From an uncultured Clostridia bacterium (lineage in GTDB: Bacteria > Bacillota > Clostridia > TANB77 > UBA1234), in the NCBI GenBank assembly GCA_947588905.1, contig CANQBB010000009.1, forward strand, positions 1-38,012: 38,012 bases of DNA. The letters run 5' to 3'. Under the pieces are notes generated by a model, which searched no databases, was not told the origin of the DNA, and was given only the letters and a program-made list of their open reading frames with translations. Position 1 is the stretch's first letter. Every line of letters begins with the position of its first letter. Made by a program: the position numbers and the translations under genes. Below, in pieces: positions 1-9,334 of this stretch.

Positions 1-9
1 TAAAGTATA

Positions 10-50
10 AAAATTAGATTCGTGCTAAAAATTAACACGAATCTAATTTT
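10..50. terminator. Hairpin, probable intrinsic (bidirectional) terminator
   Basis: AAAATTAGATTCGTG ... CACGAATCTAATTTT perfect 15-bp arms, T-rich flank. Confidence 0.7.
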
Positions 51-89
51 TCTTAGGGACTTTTTTTACAGCCCCTTATTTTTAAGCAT

Positions 90-287
90 AAAAAAACACC
101 CCACGAAAAGCCGTTCCATTTGAGCCGATTTAAGACCCTGCTTTCACAGGTGGGTGTCTTCCTAAATGCTCCGGGCTTCTTACTACTAATAAACGTGTAA
201 GCTTGCACTCCGCATTCAGAGATTTGGACTCCCAATCTAATTAGTGTTGGTTCTAAATATAACTCAAGTTATACGTACTTTGTAGGG
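90..287 (-). ncRNA. ssrS: 6S RNA (RNA polymerase regulatory RNA)
   Basis: On the minus strand, 5' CCCUAC pairs with 3' GUGGGG, closing a long rod. Internal AGAAGCC...GACACCCACCUGUGAAAGCAGGGU resembles the E. coli 6S segment GAGAAGCC...GACACAUUCACCUUG...AAGGGU (recalled). 3' U-run. Good sigmaA promoter just upstream. Confidence 0.75.
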
Positions 288-295
288 TTAATATT

Positions 296-323
296 ATTAT
301 ACCATATATTACTTTTTACACAA
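296..323 (-). promoter_or_regulatory. sigmaA-type promoter of 6S RNA
   Basis: Minus strand TTGTGT (318-323) - 16 nt - TATAAT (296-301), about 8 nt before the CCCUAC 5' end. Confidence 0.6.
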
Positions 324-452
324 CTTATTTTAATCGTAAAATTATTTCAAATTTTTACATTATATTACACTATTTCTATTTACTTCTTTTATACTAATTA
401 TTTTACTATTTTTTATATTTGATTTTTTATTCAAAATATGCTATAATAAATT

Positions 453-488
453 AAGAATGTGTGGTTAATTTTCCACACATTCTTTTTT
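453..488 (+). terminator. Hairpin plus T-run
   Basis: AAGAATGTGTGG TTAATTTT CCACACATTCTT TTTT. Confidence 0.7.
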
Positions 489-560
489 GGCTTACTATAT
501 AAATTTTCTTTATAAAATATTCTTTTTATATGAGTGCATAAAATTTCAAAACAATCTTTT

Positions 561-1433
561 TTATGCTGGATTTATATGCACTACTACATCATAAATATTT
601 TTTAATTTCATTATATCTGCTTTTAGCTTTCCTGCAATTTTATGACTTTCATTTACAGTCATATTTCCATCAACAGAGATTTTAACTATCACAATAAATT
701 TGTTTCCCACAGACTTAGAAGTTATTTTATCAAAATGATTTATATTTTTATTATTTATAATTATTTCTTTTATTTGTTCCATTTGTTCTTTACTAATTGA
801 ATTGTCTAAAAGAACATTATAACTCTCCATAAATATTTTAATTGCTTCATATAATATTTTTACAGAAATTCCAACTGCCACTATTCCATCAACAAAATAT
901 ATTTCAAACATTCCAAAGATTATACCTATCAAAACAGATATAGTAGTAAGTACATCATTTATATGATCTTGAGAATTTGCAAGTATTAAAACGTTTTCAG
1001 ATTTCACTCCAATTTTATGAACATATAAATACATAAAAAATTTTATAATAATTGTGACTATGCAAACACCTATTAACGTATATGAAAAAGTAAATTCAGA
1101 TTTATTTATTAGTGATACTACTCCATCAAATGCAATTTTAATTGCAAGATATGCCATAACAACACTAATCAATAAAGAAAAAATATACTCTGCTTTACCG
1201 TGTCCATAGTTGTGACCTTCATCTGAAGGTTCACTCGAAATTTTTCCTCCTATTAGTGTCATAGTCGAAGAGAAAATATCTGTTGCACTGTTAATGCTAT
1301 CTGCAAACAATGCTTGACTTTTGCTTATAAATGAAACAACAATTTTTATAATAAATAAAATAACATTTCCTACAATGCCTATTATGCCAACTCTCATTGT
1401 TTCTTTGCCACGCTTCGCAGCTTCTTCGTTCAT
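561..1433 (-). CDS. Cation diffusion facilitator (CDF) family metal transporter
   Basis: 290 aa; multi-TM plus ADSINSATDIFSS and NVLLDNSISKEQ-type CDF cytoplasmic domain. Confidence 0.9.
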   Translation of the reverse strand: MNEEAAKRGKETMRVGIIGIVGNVILFIIKIVVSFISKSQALFADSINSATDIFSSTMTLIGGKISSEPSDEGHNYGHGKAEYIFSLLISVVMAYLAIKIAFDGVVSLINKSEFTFSYTLIGVCIVTIIIKFFMYLYVHKIGVKSENVLILANSQDHINDVLTTISVLIGIIFGMFEIYFVDGIVAVGISVKILYEAIKIFMESYNVLLDNSISKEQMEQIKEIIINNKNINHFDKITSKSVGNKFIVIVKISVDGNMTVNESHKIAGKLKADIMKLKNIYDVVVHINPA

Positions 1434-1566
1434 AAATTATCCTCCCAAACAAATTATATAATATTTAATTATTATAGCATATTCAAATTAGTCATGCAAA
1501 TTCAATAAAAAAATGCCAAAAATGTTAGAAAAATTTTAAACATTTTTGACATTTTTAAATATTGTT

Positions 1567-3492
1567 TTATTCCAATTCAAAAGCACCTGTGTATAGTTGA
1601 TAATATTGACCTTTTTGAGCAATTAAGAAATCATGCTCTCCTCTCTCTATAATTCTACCATGGTCTAAAACAATAATAGCTTTTGAATTTCTTACAGTAG
1701 AAAGTCTATGTGCAATTACAAATACAGTTCTTCCATCCATAAGTTTATCCATTCCATCTTGAACAATTTTTTCTGTTCTTGTATCAATACTAGATGTAGC
1801 TTCATCAAGAATCATAACAGGAGGATTATTAATTGCAACTCTTGCAATTGCAATCAACTGTCTTTGACCTTGAGATAATTGAGAACCATTATCTGTAAGC
1901 ATTGTATCATATCCATCTGGAAGCATTTTAATAAATCTATGAGCATTAGCAAGTTTTGCTGCTTCAATAACATCTTCATCAGTTGCGTCATCTTTACCGT
2001 ATTTTATATTCTCTTTTATAGTTCCTGTAAATAAATTAGTATCTTGAAGCACCATACCAAGTGAACGTCTTAAATCAGCTTTCTTAATTTTATTTATATT
2101 TATTCCATCATATCTAATTTTACCATCTTCAATATCATAGAAACGATTTAGTAAATTTGTAATTGTTGTTTTTCCTGCACCTGTTGCACCAACGAATGCA
2201 ATCTTTTGACCAGGTTTTGCATACAAAGTTATATCATGTAAAACAATTTTATCTGGAGTATATCCAAAATCTACTTCATTCATTTCTATGTGCCCTTTAA
2301 GTTCAACATATTCAAGCCTACCATCATGATGAGGCCACTTCCATGCCCATTTACCAGTATACTTATCTGTTTCTTTTATTTCGCCACCTATAATTTCTGC
2401 ATTTACTAATGTAACATATCCTTCATCTGTTTCAGGCTCTTCATCCATCATTTTAAATATTCTTCCAGCTCCTGCAAGTGCCATAATAATTGAATTAAAT
2501 TGTGTCATTGATTGATTTATTGGTCCTGTAAAATGTTTTGTTAATTGTAAAAATGATGCTAAAGTTCCAATTAATTCTACAGGATTGGCAGATGAAAGAG
2601 CTATCAAGCTTCCAATAATAGCAACACAAACATATTCTAAATTTCCTAAATTACCCGCAATTGGCATCATTGAGTTTGCAAATTTATTTGCATTATACAT
2701 ATCTGAATTTAGTTTTTCATTTAATACATCAAATTCTTGTTTGGTTTTATCTTCATGTGTAAAAACTTTTATTACTTTTTGTCCGTTCATCATTTCTTCA
2801 ACATATCCATTAACTTTAGCTAAAGATTCTTGTTGACTAACAAAAAACTTTGAGCTTTTTGAAGCAATAGTTTTTATTATTATTAAAGCCATAAACGTAA
2901 ATGCAAGTACAAATAATGTAAGTTGCCAATTCAAAGAGAACATTGAACAAACTGTAGCTATAATAGTAATTGATGAAGAAATAATACTAGGTAAAGATTG
3001 TGAAATCATTTGCCTTAAAGTATCTGTATCGTTTGTATAGTAACTCATTATTTCTCCATGTGTATGAGTATCAAAATATTTAATAGGAAGAGATTGCATT
3101 TTTTCAAACATATCGTCTCTTATATCTCTAAGCACACCTTGAGCTATAATTGCCATCAATCTATTATATAAAAATGATGTGGCAAGTCCAACTAATAATA
3201 TACTTGCAATACCAAAAACAAATGAAGTTAATCCTGAAAAGTCTGCATTACCAGTACCTATAAGAGGAGTTATATATTCATCAATAACTGTTCCTAATGC
3301 CATTATTCCTACAACACTGGTAATAGAACTAATAATAATACATATAATAACTAAAACAAATTTCCACGCATAATTTTTTGTTATGTAACGAAATACTCTT
3401 TTAAGTGTTCCTTTTTCAATTTTAGGTCTTGGTCCCATTACCATTCCTCTTCTCATTGGACCTCTAGGTTGATTATTACTCATTGCTATCAC
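1567..3492 (-). CDS. ABC exporter (TM domain + ATPase), multidrug type
   Basis: Walker A GATGAGKTT, signature LSQGQRQ, Walker B VMILDEATSS; overlaps next ABC gene. Confidence 0.93.
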   Translation of the reverse strand: MIAMSNNQPRGPMRRGMVMGPRPKIEKGTLKRVFRYITKNYAWKFVLVIICIIISSITSVVGIMALGTVIDEYITPLIGTGNADFSGLTSFVFGIASILLVGLATSFLYNRLMAIIAQGVLRDIRDDMFEKMQSLPIKYFDTHTHGEIMSYYTNDTDTLRQMISQSLPSIISSSITIIATVCSMFSLNWQLTLFVLAFTFMALIIIKTIASKSSKFFVSQQESLAKVNGYVEEMMNGQKVIKVFTHEDKTKQEFDVLNEKLNSDMYNANKFANSMMPIAGNLGNLEYVCVAIIGSLIALSSANPVELIGTLASFLQLTKHFTGPINQSMTQFNSIIMALAGAGRIFKMMDEEPETDEGYVTLVNAEIIGGEIKETDKYTGKWAWKWPHHDGRLEYVELKGHIEMNEVDFGYTPDKIVLHDITLYAKPGQKIAFVGATGAGKTTITNLLNRFYDIEDGKIRYDGININKIKKADLRRSLGMVLQDTNLFTGTIKENIKYGKDDATDEDVIEAAKLANAHRFIKMLPDGYDTMLTDNGSQLSQGQRQLIAIARVAINNPPVMILDEATSSIDTRTEKIVQDGMDKLMDGRTVFVIAHRLSTVRNSKAIIVLDHGRIIERGEHDFLIAQKGQYYQLYTGAFELE

Positions 3493-5218
3493 TTCCCTTC
3501 ACTTGAGATTCATAAACTTCTTGATAGATTTTATTAGTTCTTAATAATTCTTCATGAGTTCCTATTCCGTTTATTTCTCCGTCATCCATAACAATTATCT
3601 TATCTGCATCTTCAACTGAGTTAATTCTTTGAGCAATAATAATTTTAGTAGTATTAGGAATTTCTTCTTTAAATGCTTTTCTAATTAAAGCATCTGTCTT
3701 TGTATCAACCGCACTTGTTGAATCATCCAAAATTAAAATTTTAGGTTTTTTTAGTAATGCTCTAGCAATGCAAAGTCTTTGTTTTTGTCCGCCAGATACA
3801 TTAGTTCCACCTTGTTCTATATATGTATTATATCCGTCTGGAAATGCTTTAATAAAATCATCAGCTTGAGCAAGTTTACAAACTCTTTCTACTTCTTCAT
3901 CAGTCGCATTTTCATCTCCCCAACGAATATTTTCACTAATAGTTCCAGAAAACAAAACATTTTTTTGAAGTACACATGCAACATTATTTCTCAAAGTATC
4001 TAAATCATATTTTTTAACATCTACTCCACCAACTTTAAGTTCTCCTTCAGTTACATCATATAATCTTGGAATTAAATTTACTAATGTAGATTTTCCAACA
4101 CCAGTACCACCTATAATTCCAATAGTTTCTCCTGATTTGATTTTTAAATTGATATTCTTTAAACATTCTTTATTCTTATCATTTATATAGCTAAATGATA
4201 CATTATTAAATTCAATAGATCCATCTTTAATTTTTTTAATAGGTTTACTTGGATTTTGTATATCTGGCACTTCATCTAATACTTCAATAATTCTATCTGC
4301 TGATGCCTTAGAAATAGTAAGCATCAAAGCAACCATTGACACCATCAATAAACTAAATAATATTTGCATTGAATATGTAATAAGAGTCATAAGTTCACCA
4401 GTAGTTAATGCAACCATATTAGAATTAACTATAATTTTAGCGCCAAGCCATGCAACAACCATTATGCATGAATAAATTGCTAGTTGCATTAAAGGGTTCA
4501 TAAATGCCATAGTTTTTTCGGCTGTACTAAAGTTTTGATAAATAGTATTTGAAACATTTTTAAATTTATCTGTTTCTTCATCTTCTAACACAAAAGATTT
4601 TACAACACGAATTGCACTAACATTTTCTTCTACAACATTATTTAATTTATCATACATTTTAAATGTTCTTTTCATTATAGGATGTGTTTTTCTAATTATT
4701 AAAAATATTCCAAAAGCTAATATTGGTATAACTATTAAAAATACCATCGCTAATTGCAAATTTATTTGAATAGCTGTAACAAGTGAAAATGCAAACATAA
4801 GTGGTGCTCTTACAGTTATTCTAATTAACATTTGAAATGATTGTTGAACATTTGTAACGTCAGTTGTCAAACGCGTAACCAAACTAGCAGTTGAAAACTT
4901 ATCAATATTGGCAAAAGAAAAGTTTTGTACTTTATAATATAATTCCTTTCTCAAATTTCTAGCAAATCCAGCTGATGCCTTTGCTGCTGTAAATCCATTT
5001 GATGCTCCAAAAAATAAAGAAAGCATAGCCATAATTACAAGTTCGATTCCTATTTTATAAATAATATTCATTTGACCCTCATATATGCCTTTGTCTACCA
5101 AATCAGCCATAACCAAAGGAATTAATACTTCCATCACAACCTCAAGAGCTACCAGTAATGGTGTAACTATCGTTTGTAATTTATATTCTCCAATAAATTT
5201 ACTTAACTTTTTAATCAT
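3476..5218 (-). CDS. ABC exporter (TM domain + ATPase), heterodimer partner
   Basis: Walker A GGTGVGKST, VSGGQKQR, ILILDDSTSAVD. Confidence 0.93.
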   Translation of the reverse strand: MIKKLSKFIGEYKLQTIVTPLLVALEVVMEVLIPLVMADLVDKGIYEGQMNIIYKIGIELVIMAMLSLFFGASNGFTAAKASAGFARNLRKELYYKVQNFSFANIDKFSTASLVTRLTTDVTNVQQSFQMLIRITVRAPLMFAFSLVTAIQINLQLAMVFLIVIPILAFGIFLIIRKTHPIMKRTFKMYDKLNNVVEENVSAIRVVKSFVLEDEETDKFKNVSNTIYQNFSTAEKTMAFMNPLMQLAIYSCIMVVAWLGAKIIVNSNMVALTTGELMTLITYSMQILFSLLMVSMVALMLTISKASADRIIEVLDEVPDIQNPSKPIKKIKDGSIEFNNVSFSYINDKNKECLKNINLKIKSGETIGIIGGTGVGKSTLVNLIPRLYDVTEGELKVGGVDVKKYDLDTLRNNVACVLQKNVLFSGTISENIRWGDENATDEEVERVCKLAQADDFIKAFPDGYNTYIEQGGTNVSGGQKQRLCIARALLKKPKILILDDSTSAVDTKTDALIRKAFKEEIPNTTKIIIAQRINSVEDADKIIVMDDGEINGIGTHEELLRTNKIYQEVYESQVKGSDSNE

Positions 5219-5302
5219 TATTTTCCCTCCAGTAAAATTCTTTCAAACAATTAGTAATTGTTTATGCAATATTTTTCAAAGATATTGTCAAGCTTTGTTA
5301 TT

Positions 5303-5740
5303 TTATCTCTTATAATTATTATTGTCAATAACTTTAGATAGAAGTCTAACAAGTTCATTTTGTTCATCTTTTGTTAAAACAGAAAACATATTTTTTTCAA
5401 CCTTGTCTACAATTTTTTTTCCGTCATTTATTAAAGATATTCCTTTATCAGTAACAACAATGCTTTTAAAATTAGAGCCTTTTTTACTTACTTCTCTTTT
5501 AATATATTCCTTTTTTTCTAGCCTATTTATAAGCCCTGTAACAGTAGGATTTTTAATGTTTAATTCTTTTTCAATATCTACTTGATTTACTTCAATTCCA
5601 TTCTTATTTTTCAAAAAAGTATAAATCAACAAATCCATCTGTGAACGTGTAATATTTATGTGGTTCATATCACGATTTATTTCGTCTTCAAATAATTTAT
5701 GAACACATTTTACACTTCTTCCCAAAATGCACTTACCCAT
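5303..5740 (-). CDS. MarR family transcriptional regulator
   Basis: wHTH with NPTVTGLINRLEKKEYIKR; ATG at 5740 preceded by AAGGGGTG is preferred over the ORF-track start. Confidence 0.88.
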   Translation of the reverse strand: MGKCILGRSVKCVHKLFEDEINRDMNHINITRSQMDLLIYTFLKNKNGIEVNQVDIEKELNIKNPTVTGLINRLEKKEYIKREVSKKGSNFKSIVVTDKGISLINDGKKIVDKVEKNMFSVLTKDEQNELVRLLSKVIDNNNYKR

Positions 5741-5767
5741 TATCACCCCTTCTTTCATAGCTTGCTA

Positions 5768-5812
5768 CATAGCGTACTATGATATTATAAATAGAAAAAG
5801 CATAAGAGTCAA
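5768..5812 (-). promoter_or_regulatory. marR-ABC operon promoter with inverted repeat at its +1
   Basis: Minus TTGACT (5807-5812) - 17 - TATAAT (5784-5789); CATAG-TACG-CTATG repeat (5768-5781) directly downstream. Confidence 0.6.
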
Positions 5813-5854
5813 TACCCTTATACTTTTTCACAATAATTTCATAATATATATATA

Positions 5855-6548
5855 TTATTTTTCAAATTCTTTGCTTAATTTACTTATTGCTTTTGTTTCT
5901 ATTCTTGAAACATATGAACGAGATATACCAAGCATCTTTGCTATCTCGTTTTGCGTTTTTGATTCTTTTCCATTTAGACCAAATCTTAATTCAATAATCA
6001 TTTTTTCTCTATCTTGTAAAACTTCTGAAATCTTTTTATATAATCTTTTAATCTTCATCTTCAAATCAATCTCATCTTCTACACTCATTCCGTCCATTTT
6101 CTATAACATCTATAAAGGTTATTTCATTTCCTTCTTTATCTTGCCCTAAAGCATCATTTAAAGAAACTTCTTGAGAAAGTTTTTTTGTACTTCTTAGATG
6201 CATTAAAATTTCATTTTCAATACATCTTGCAACATATGTAGCGAGCTTAACTCCTTTATTACTTTTATAACTATTTATTCCTTTAATTAGTCCTATTGTT
6301 CCAATAGAAATAATATCTTCTTGATCACAATTTGCTCCAGTATATTTTTTTGAAATATGTGCAACTAGTCTCAAATTTCTTTCGATTAAAATGTTTTTAG
6401 CTCCTTCATCTCCCTGCTCTAAACGTTCCAAATAATAAGTTTCCTCTTCAGGAGATAATGGCTCTGGAAATAAATTATAATTGCTAACATATCCAAATAA
6501 AAAAAAGAAATCTTTTATAAAATCAAAAAGAGGAATAATTTCGAGCAT
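5855..6548 (-). CDS. sigK: Sporulation sigma factor pro-sigmaK, read in two frames (+1 break at CGG 6090-6092)
   Basis: [68 protein letters not shown] before ATG at 6548. Pro-sequence before [14 protein letters not shown]. 694 nt minus one = 231 codons. Confidence 0.9.
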
Positions 6549-6588
6549 AAAAAAGCACCTCCACACATAACAAATATACTTATAACCT

Positions 6589-6617
6589 TAGTATATTCTC
6601 TGTTAGCATGTCAGGTG
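6589..6617 (-). promoter_or_regulatory. Possible mother-cell sigma promoter of sigK
   Basis: Minus strand CACC (6614-6617) - 16 nt - AATATACTA (6589-6597), near a sigmaK-like CACC/CATANNNTA pattern recalled from B. subtilis. Confidence 0.35.
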
Positions 6618-6745
6618 CTTGAACATATAAAATTTTAATTTAAAATTGGAAATCTATATTTTAGAAAGAAAATTTATATAAGATTTAAATAATTTTGATT
6701 ACAATGAAAAATATATAAGATAAATATGTTAAATAAATGGAGTAT

Positions 6746-7084
6746 TCATTTGAAATCATATTTCTCCTCCATTTCTTTGCAGAAAGATTCAAGGGATTGA
6801 AAGTTTCCATCTTTTAAATCTTTAAGTCCAATATCAATTTTCTTAAAAAAATCTTTTTGAAAATCTTTAAAATCTTTATATTGTTTATCAAATTTTTCAG
6901 ATATAAGTTTATCAATTTTTTTTGAATTATTTTCTATTATTTCTTCATATAAGTCATCACTTAAAACGACTAAATCATTATACCCATTTTTAGTAATAAA
7001 AATAGGTTACCTAGTTTCATGACAAATTTTTGAAATATCATTATAATTGTTCCTTAAATCAGCACATGGTCTAATTAGTGCCAT
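6746..7084 (-). pseudogene. Phd/YefM-type antitoxin with internal stop
   Basis: MALIRPCADLRNNYNDISKICHETR*PIFITKNGYNDLVVLSDDLYEEI...; 113 codons with in-frame TAA at 7007-7009 where the family typically has E in HETxEPI; RBS GGAGG upstream. Confidence 0.75.
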
Positions 7085-7142
7085 AATATCTCCTCCTTTA
7101 ATATGCAAATTATATCATAATTATGATATAATTTCAAGAACT

Positions 7143-7319
7143 CTAATTTAAAATATTTCTAGTTCCGAATTTATCTTGAGATTTCATATTATTAAATTTT
7201 TCTGTTGCTTCTTGTATAAATATTTTACTTCTTCCGCAATTAGGATTACTTAATTGACAATGATTATAACACCCTATACAAGTTTGTTTTTCTAAAAACT
7301 TTTTTAATTCTTCTTCCAT
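7143..7319 (-). CDS. Small Cys-rich protein, putative metal-binding
   Basis: 58 aa MEEELKKFLEKQTCIGCYNHCQLSNPNCGRSKIFIQEATEKFNNMKSQDKFGTRNILN; below the ORF-track size cutoff. Confidence 0.6.
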   Translation of the reverse strand: MEEELKKFLEKQTCIGCYNHCQLSNPNCGRSKIFIQEATEKFNNMKSQDKFGTRNILN

Positions 7320-7338
7320 TATTTATCGCCTCTTTTAG

Positions 7339-8031
7339 TCAATCATTTTTTAGACATTCATATATACCATTATTATATTTTAATACTGTACCTTGTGAAA
7401 CTTTGTCTAATAACTCTTTAGGCAAATTAACTTCTTCAAATTCAATATCAGAATTTTCAGTTATATCCCTCATAAAAATTTTTCCATTTTGATTATCTGT
7501 TATTGCATATAAATGTCCTTCTTTTCTAAAACTACTTAGTTTAGCATCTTGCTTATCCAATATTTCATTTGCCATATTTACTATATCTTCTTGTAATTCC
7601 TTTGTGGCTTTATCATTAACAATATATTTCCCATTTTCGATTTTAAAAACATCATTTGTCTTTATATTTTGTGGCATATCTTTTTTACTAATTTCAATTT
7701 TTTCTATCTTTCCATTTTCAATTTTCCATACTAAAAAAACATCATTATTGATATATCTTTGATTATTTTTCCAATATGGTTTTTTATTATCTTTAACAAA
7801 ATATATTGGCCCATTTTGTCCTATTTTATTAAAATAATTCAAAACAGTTTCTTTTTCTTTCCATCTAATAGAATTTTCATTTCCTATGGAAACTACTCGT
7901 TTAGATAATATTTGTTCTATTATAGGTTCGTCATTTGCATTTAGATAATTTGATAATTCATTGATTAAATCTTTCATTGCAGTATTCCCCTTTAATACTT
8001 CAAAGAAGTTATTTTCAAAATTTAAATTCAA
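7339..8031 (-). CDS. Hypothetical protein, possible DUF3006-like C-terminal segment
   Basis: 230 aa; HLYAITDNQNGKIFMRDI..EFEEVNLPKELLDKVSQGTVLKYNNGIYEC resembles the DUF3006 pattern. Confidence 0.5.
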   Translation of the reverse strand: MNLNFENNFFEVLKGNTAMKDLINELSNYLNANDEPIIEQILSKRVVSIGNENSIRWKEKETVLNYFNKIGQNGPIYFVKDNKKPYWKNNQRYINNDVFLVWKIENGKIEKIEISKKDMPQNIKTNDVFKIENGKYIVNDKATKELQEDIVNMANEILDKQDAKLSSFRKEGHLYAITDNQNGKIFMRDITENSDIEFEEVNLPKELLDKVSQGTVLKYNNGIYECLKND

Positions 8032-8148
8032 TACGCAATCACTCCTTTATTTTAATTTTTTATAATGGAAAATTTACTATTGAAAAATAGTAATAAGAAT
8101 TAAACTTGAAGTGATTATATATTAAATTTTTAAAATATGCAATATTTT

Positions 8149-8904
8149 TTATTCCTCATAACTTTCTCCAGTTGTATAATCTATTATTATTCCAGGCTGG
8201 ACGTTGTAGCAATATACATTAAAACATATTGCTTCGCCATTATCCTCTACTGACCAAGCTTCCATTTCAACTCCACTTGCTAGTAAATTATCTCCTTCAT
8301 ATATAGGAGTGACTCTATATAGCACATGATTGTCCTCATTATCTTTTATATATTCTGCTACAATATTTTCAAAAGGTAACATTCCTTCTGTATTTAAATA
8401 TCTTGTTCCAGTTATTAAATTTTGCTTATTTGCATTTTCTCCTGCAAGTTGCCAACCTATTAAGTGACATCTGTTATATAAATATTTATCTTTAATTTTA
8501 TCATCATATCTTTTTTGAACCCATCCAGAAAGATCCTTGACACTTCCAATTGATTCTCTTTCTTCTCCTTCAGCAGGCATTGTTTCTTTACAAATATTTG
8601 CATAAGCAACTCTAGTTCTTCCTAGTTCATCCCATTCACTATAATTTTCAAAAGGCTCTGTAGTATAATCTTCCTCTGTAAAATATGGGATATTATTATT
8701 GATTTCTACATATGGAGATGTTGTATATTCAGGTATTGTCGTTAAATCAATATTTTGATTTTCAACTTTAATTGTATCATCAGAATTATTTTGTTTTTGT
8801 TCTTCAACATTTTTATTTGTATATACAAAAAATAAAACACAAATTACAATAAAAGCAAAAATTACTTCTTGAATATTATTTTTATTTTTTCTTTTTCTAC
8901 TCAT
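8149..8904 (-). CDS. Membrane-anchored DNA/RNA non-specific endonuclease (DNA-entry nuclease type)
   Basis: N-terminal TM; YLYNRCHLIGWQLAGENANKQNLITGTRYLNTEGM core. Confidence 0.85.
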   Translation of the reverse strand: MSRKRKNKNNIQEVIFAFIVICVLFFVYTNKNVEEQKQNNSDDTIKVENQNIDLTTIPEYTTSPYVEINNNIPYFTEEDYTTEPFENYSEWDELGRTRVAYANICKETMPAEGEERESIGSVKDLSGWVQKRYDDKIKDKYLYNRCHLIGWQLAGENANKQNLITGTRYLNTEGMLPFENIVAEYIKDNEDNHVLYRVTPIYEGDNLLASGVEMEAWSVEDNGEAICFNVYCYNVQPGIIIDYTTGESYEE

Positions 8905-8963
8905 TTGTTCACCTCTAATATTATTTTATCAAACACAAAAATAATATTCAATATCAATAAATA

Positions 8964-8992
8964 TTGACTTTACATAAAGTTTTTAGTATAAT
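8964..8992 (+). promoter_or_regulatory. sigmaA-type promoter for 9056 ORF
   Basis: TTGACT - 17 - TATAAT. Confidence 0.65.
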
Positions 8993-9055
8993 ACAATTGT
9001 TATTCGAATTGTCTGTGCTTTAGGACCTCATAATTGAGCAGAAAGGAGCTTCCTC

Positions 9056-9277
9056 ATGATACGAATCAAAAAGACAGACCTCAATTACGACTTTGGTATT
9101 AGTAAATCATCAATCGCTGAATATAAGGACTGGGAAGAAGTTGAACAACACTTTCACAAAGAATATGTAGAAAAGCTCAAGACTCGTGGATATTTTACAA
9201 TTCATTATCGTATGCATGGAGACCCTTCAAATCCTGATAGTTGGAATGGTCATAAAAAGTATGAATTACTGAAATAA
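9056..9277 (+). CDS. Small hypothetical protein
   Basis: 73 aa, RBS AAAGGAG, own promoter and terminator. Confidence 0.65.
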   Translation: MIRIKKTDLNYDFGISKSSIAEYKDWEEVEQHFHKEYVEKLKTRGYFTIHYRMHGDPSNPDSWNGHKKYELLK

Positions 9278-9303
9278 TTTTGTATTATAAGATAACAAAA
9301 AGA

Positions 9304-9326
9304 GGCTGTAAAAAATCTTTACAGCC
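9304..9326. terminator. Convergent-gene terminator hairpin
   Basis: GGCTGTAAA...TTTACAGCC between convergent ORFs. Confidence 0.75.
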
Positions 9327-9334
9327 CCTTTGAT

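Noticed and set aside
53-235. 60-aa minus-strand ORF in the ORF track
   Set aside because: Lies inside the 6S RNA; no RBS; explained by the RNA.
2585-5315. Plus-strand ORFs opposite the ABC/MarR genes
   Set aside because: Antisense shadows of confident genes, without RBS or family signal.
5855-6566. sigK split by an integrated skin element
   Set aside because: The two parts are contiguous and overlapping; there is no intervening DNA, only a +1 frame change.
6560-6745. RelE/ParE toxin partner of the Phd pseudogene
   Set aside because: No ORF of suitable length or motif in either strand here.
7000-7020. +1 frameshift at the AGG TAA site in the Phd pseudogene
   Set aside because: The protein resumes in the same frame after the stop, so it is a nonsense change, not a frame change.
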